DNA of 7,104 nucleotides from an uncultured Clostridia bacterium (GTDB lineage Bacteria > Bacillota > Clostridia > Oscillospirales > Ruminococcaceae), in the NCBI GenBank assembly GCA_947625455.1, contig CANQOJ010000115.1, positions 1 to 7,104 of the forward strand, written 5' to 3'. Shown one piece after another: positions 5,998 to 7,104 of this stretch. The first letter of the stretch is position 1; each line of letters begins with the position of its first letter. A model generated the notes under the pieces. It was not told where the DNA came from. It saw only the letters and a program-made list of their open reading frames with translations, and searched no databases. Both the position numbers and the translations under genes were made by a program.

Positions 5998-6747
5998 ATG
6001 GAAAAAATCACACAGACAGCAGGCAGAGACCAACTCGGAAAATTTGCTCCCGATTTCGCGCATTTCAATGATGATGTGCTTTTCGGCGAGAACTGGAACA
6101 ACACTGACATTGACCTGAAAACGCGCTGTATAATCACGGTCGTAGCGCTGATGTCATCAGGCATAACGGATACTTCGCTCGTGTATCACCTCGAAAATGC
6201 AAAAGCTCACGGAGTTACCCGCGCTGAAATTTCCGCAGTTATAACGCATGTTGCATTTTATGCAGGCTGGCCAAAAGCATGGGCGGTGTTCAGAATGGCA
6301 AAGGACGTGTGGAAAGACGAAGAACTTACAGACAAAGACAAGTATCAGAACACAATTCTGTTCCCCATAGGCACGCCGAATGACGCTTTCGCAAAGTATT
6401 TCATAGGTCAGAGCTATCTTGCGCCGATTTCAAAAGAACAGGTAGGAATATTCAACGTCACGTTTGAACCCTCTTGCCGGAACAACTGGCATGTTCACAA
6501 AGCCGACAAAGGCGGCGGGCAAATCTTAATCTGCGTCGGCGGGCGCGGATATTATCAGGAATGGGGCAAGCCTGCGGTTGAAATGAAACCCGGCGACTGC
6601 ATAAACATTCCCGCAGGCGTGAAGCACTGGCATGGCGCGGCGCCCGACAGTTGGTTTTCACATCTGGCAATTGAAGTACCGGGTGAAAACGGTTCAAACG
6701 AATGGCTTGAACCTGTTGATGATGAACAATACGGGAGTTTGAAGTAA
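5998..6747 (+). CDS. Carboxymuconolactone decarboxylase-cupin fusion protein
   Basis: This 249-residue, probably cytoplasmic protein has AGGAGG (5985-5990) 7 nt before its ATG. Residues ~12-106 form a CMD domain, with D-L-K-T-R-C-I-I-T-V-V-A, H-L-E-N-A-K-A-H-G-V-T-R-A-E-I and H-V-A-F-Y-A-G-W-P-K-A. The C-x-x-C of AhpD-type peroxidase partners is absent, so that activity is unlikely. Residues ~145-240 form a cupin barrel with likely metal ligands H165-V-H167, Gln175 and His210 (P-A-G-V-K-H-W-H-G). Gln in place of the usual Glu, the K-H-W-H-G-A motif and the ending W-L-E-P-V-x-D-E-Q-Y resemble the Mn-binding cupins related to bacterial hydroxynitrile lyases. Likely chemistry is carbon-carbon cleavage, decarboxylation or isomerisation of a small carbonyl or lactone-like compound; the substrate is unknown. 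It sits between the lipoprotein and the dehydrogenase, 21 bp after the former's stop. Confidence 0.9.
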   Translation: MEKITQTAGRDQLGKFAPDFAHFNDDVLFGENWNNTDIDLKTRCIITVVALMSSGITDTSLVYHLENAKAHGVTRAEISAVITHVAFYAGWPKAWAVFRMAKDVWKDEELTDKDKYQNTILFPIGTPNDAFAKYFIGQSYLAPISKEQVGIFNVTFEPSCRNNWHVHKADKGGGQILICVGGRGYYQEWGKPAVEMKPGDCINIPAGVKHWHGAAPDSWFSHLAIEVPGENGSNEWLEPVDDEQYGSLK

Positions 6748-6773
6748 GTAAATAATTTTAGGAGGAAACTATT

Positions 6774-7104
6774 ATGATGAATTTTGTGTTTAACAACCCT
6801 ACTAAACTGCTTTTCGGAGTTGGAAAACTCGGAGAACTGCACAACGAAAAACTGCCCGGTAAAAAGGCGCTCTTGCTGTTGTCAAAGGGGCAGTCCGTAC
6901 ACAAAAACGGCTCTTACGATAAGACTGTGGAGGAACTGAACAAGGCAGGTGTGGCATATGCGGAGTTTGCGAAAATTATGGAAAATCCGCTTGTTGAGGT
7001 TGTGGAAGAAGCCGCAGAATTTGCAAAGCAAAACGGCTGTGATTTTATAGTTGCGCTTGGCGGGGGAGCGGTGCTTGATTCTTCTGTTGCAGTTGCTACA
7101 ATGG
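6774..7104 (+). CDS. Iron-containing alcohol dehydrogenase, N-terminal part (runs off the window)
   Basis: This is an NAD(P)H-dependent group III (iron-type) alcohol dehydrogenase that would interconvert aldehydes or ketones and alcohols in the cytoplasm. Only the first 110 of about 380-400 residues are present. Of two tandem ATGs (6774 and 6777), the first lies 8 nt from AGGAGG (6760-6765) and is preferred. The start F-V-F-N-N-P-T-K-L-L-F-G-V-G-K-L is the family's first strand and cofactor-binding entry. The dinucleotide-binding G-G-G-A-V-L-D-S is at about residues 96-103. The Lys that often follows three residues after that Asp (as in G-G-G-S-x-x-D-x-x-K) is Val here, seen in some subfamilies. 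The metal-binding His and Asp residues lie beyond the window. It starts 26 bp after the CMD-cupin stop with its own strong ribosome site and probably belongs to the same TetR-controlled operon. Confidence 0.92.
   Translation, partial: MMNFVFNNPTKLLFGVGKLGELHNEKLPGKKALLLLSKGQSVHKNGSYDKTVEELNKAGVAYAEFAKIMENPLVEVVEEAAEFAKQNGCDFIVALGGGAVLDSSVAVATM

Noticed and set aside
6458..6697. Minus-strand frame opposite the CMD-cupin gene
   Set aside because: Its Arg/Cys-rich composition is an antisense shadow of the real gene; it has no ribosome site and no recognisable domain.
1..7104. CRISPR arrays, tRNA or rRNA genes, insertion sequence ends
   Set aside because: No regularly spaced repeats, cloverleaf-like segments, rRNA motifs or transposase-like frames were seen in the window.

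Overview
The window looks like a chromosomal segment of a low-to-moderate GC, spore-forming member of the Clostridia, perhaps the Ruminococcaceae/Oscillospiraceae. The basis is strong AGGAGG-type ribosome sites, TTG/ATG starts, a PepF-type oligopeptidase, an OmpR-type two-component pair and the front half of a sporulation sigma factor that most resembles sigma-K. All genes lie on the + strand. The placement is an inference from protein style; no marker gene is present.

Layout. (1) Positions 1-785 hold the C-terminal part of an M3 family oligoendopeptidase F. Its stop codon overlaps the TTG start of (2) a soluble 358-aa protein built like a histidine kinase but with degenerate catalytic boxes (782-1858). 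(3) A 225-bp non-coding gap (1859-2083) holds a consensus -10 box, a 12-bp hairpin at the predicted transcript start and a terminator-like hairpin about 75 bp later. This is either a small RNA or a structured leader. (4) A complete response regulator/membrane histidine kinase operon follows (2084-4238) and ends at a 15-bp hairpin. (5) A sigK-like gene (4336-4722) is cut off inside sigma region 2, close to where the Bacillus subtilis skin element splits sigK. (6) From about 4740 to the end is a TetR-controlled operon: a TetR regulator behind a near-consensus promoter with two perfect TGACATnATGTCA palindromes, a cyclophilin-like lipoprotein, a carboxymuconolactone decarboxylase (CMD)-cupin fusion, and an iron-type alcohol dehydrogenase cut by the window end.

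How the genes fit together. The two-component pair is a self-contained signalling module, and the preceding pseudokinase-like protein may or may not belong with it. The last four genes have short gaps and strong ribosome sites and read as one inducible operon for reductive handling of a small carbonyl, enol or electrophilic compound; the substrate is unknown. The most interesting point is the sigK break. The gene is a clean open reading frame with a recognisable hydrophobic pro-sequence up to the conserved R-C-I-D-N, then loses homology within one codon and stops eleven codons later. Next comes an operon unrelated to sporulation. This could be the left boundary of a skin-like intervening element or a decayed sigK; the window alone cannot decide.
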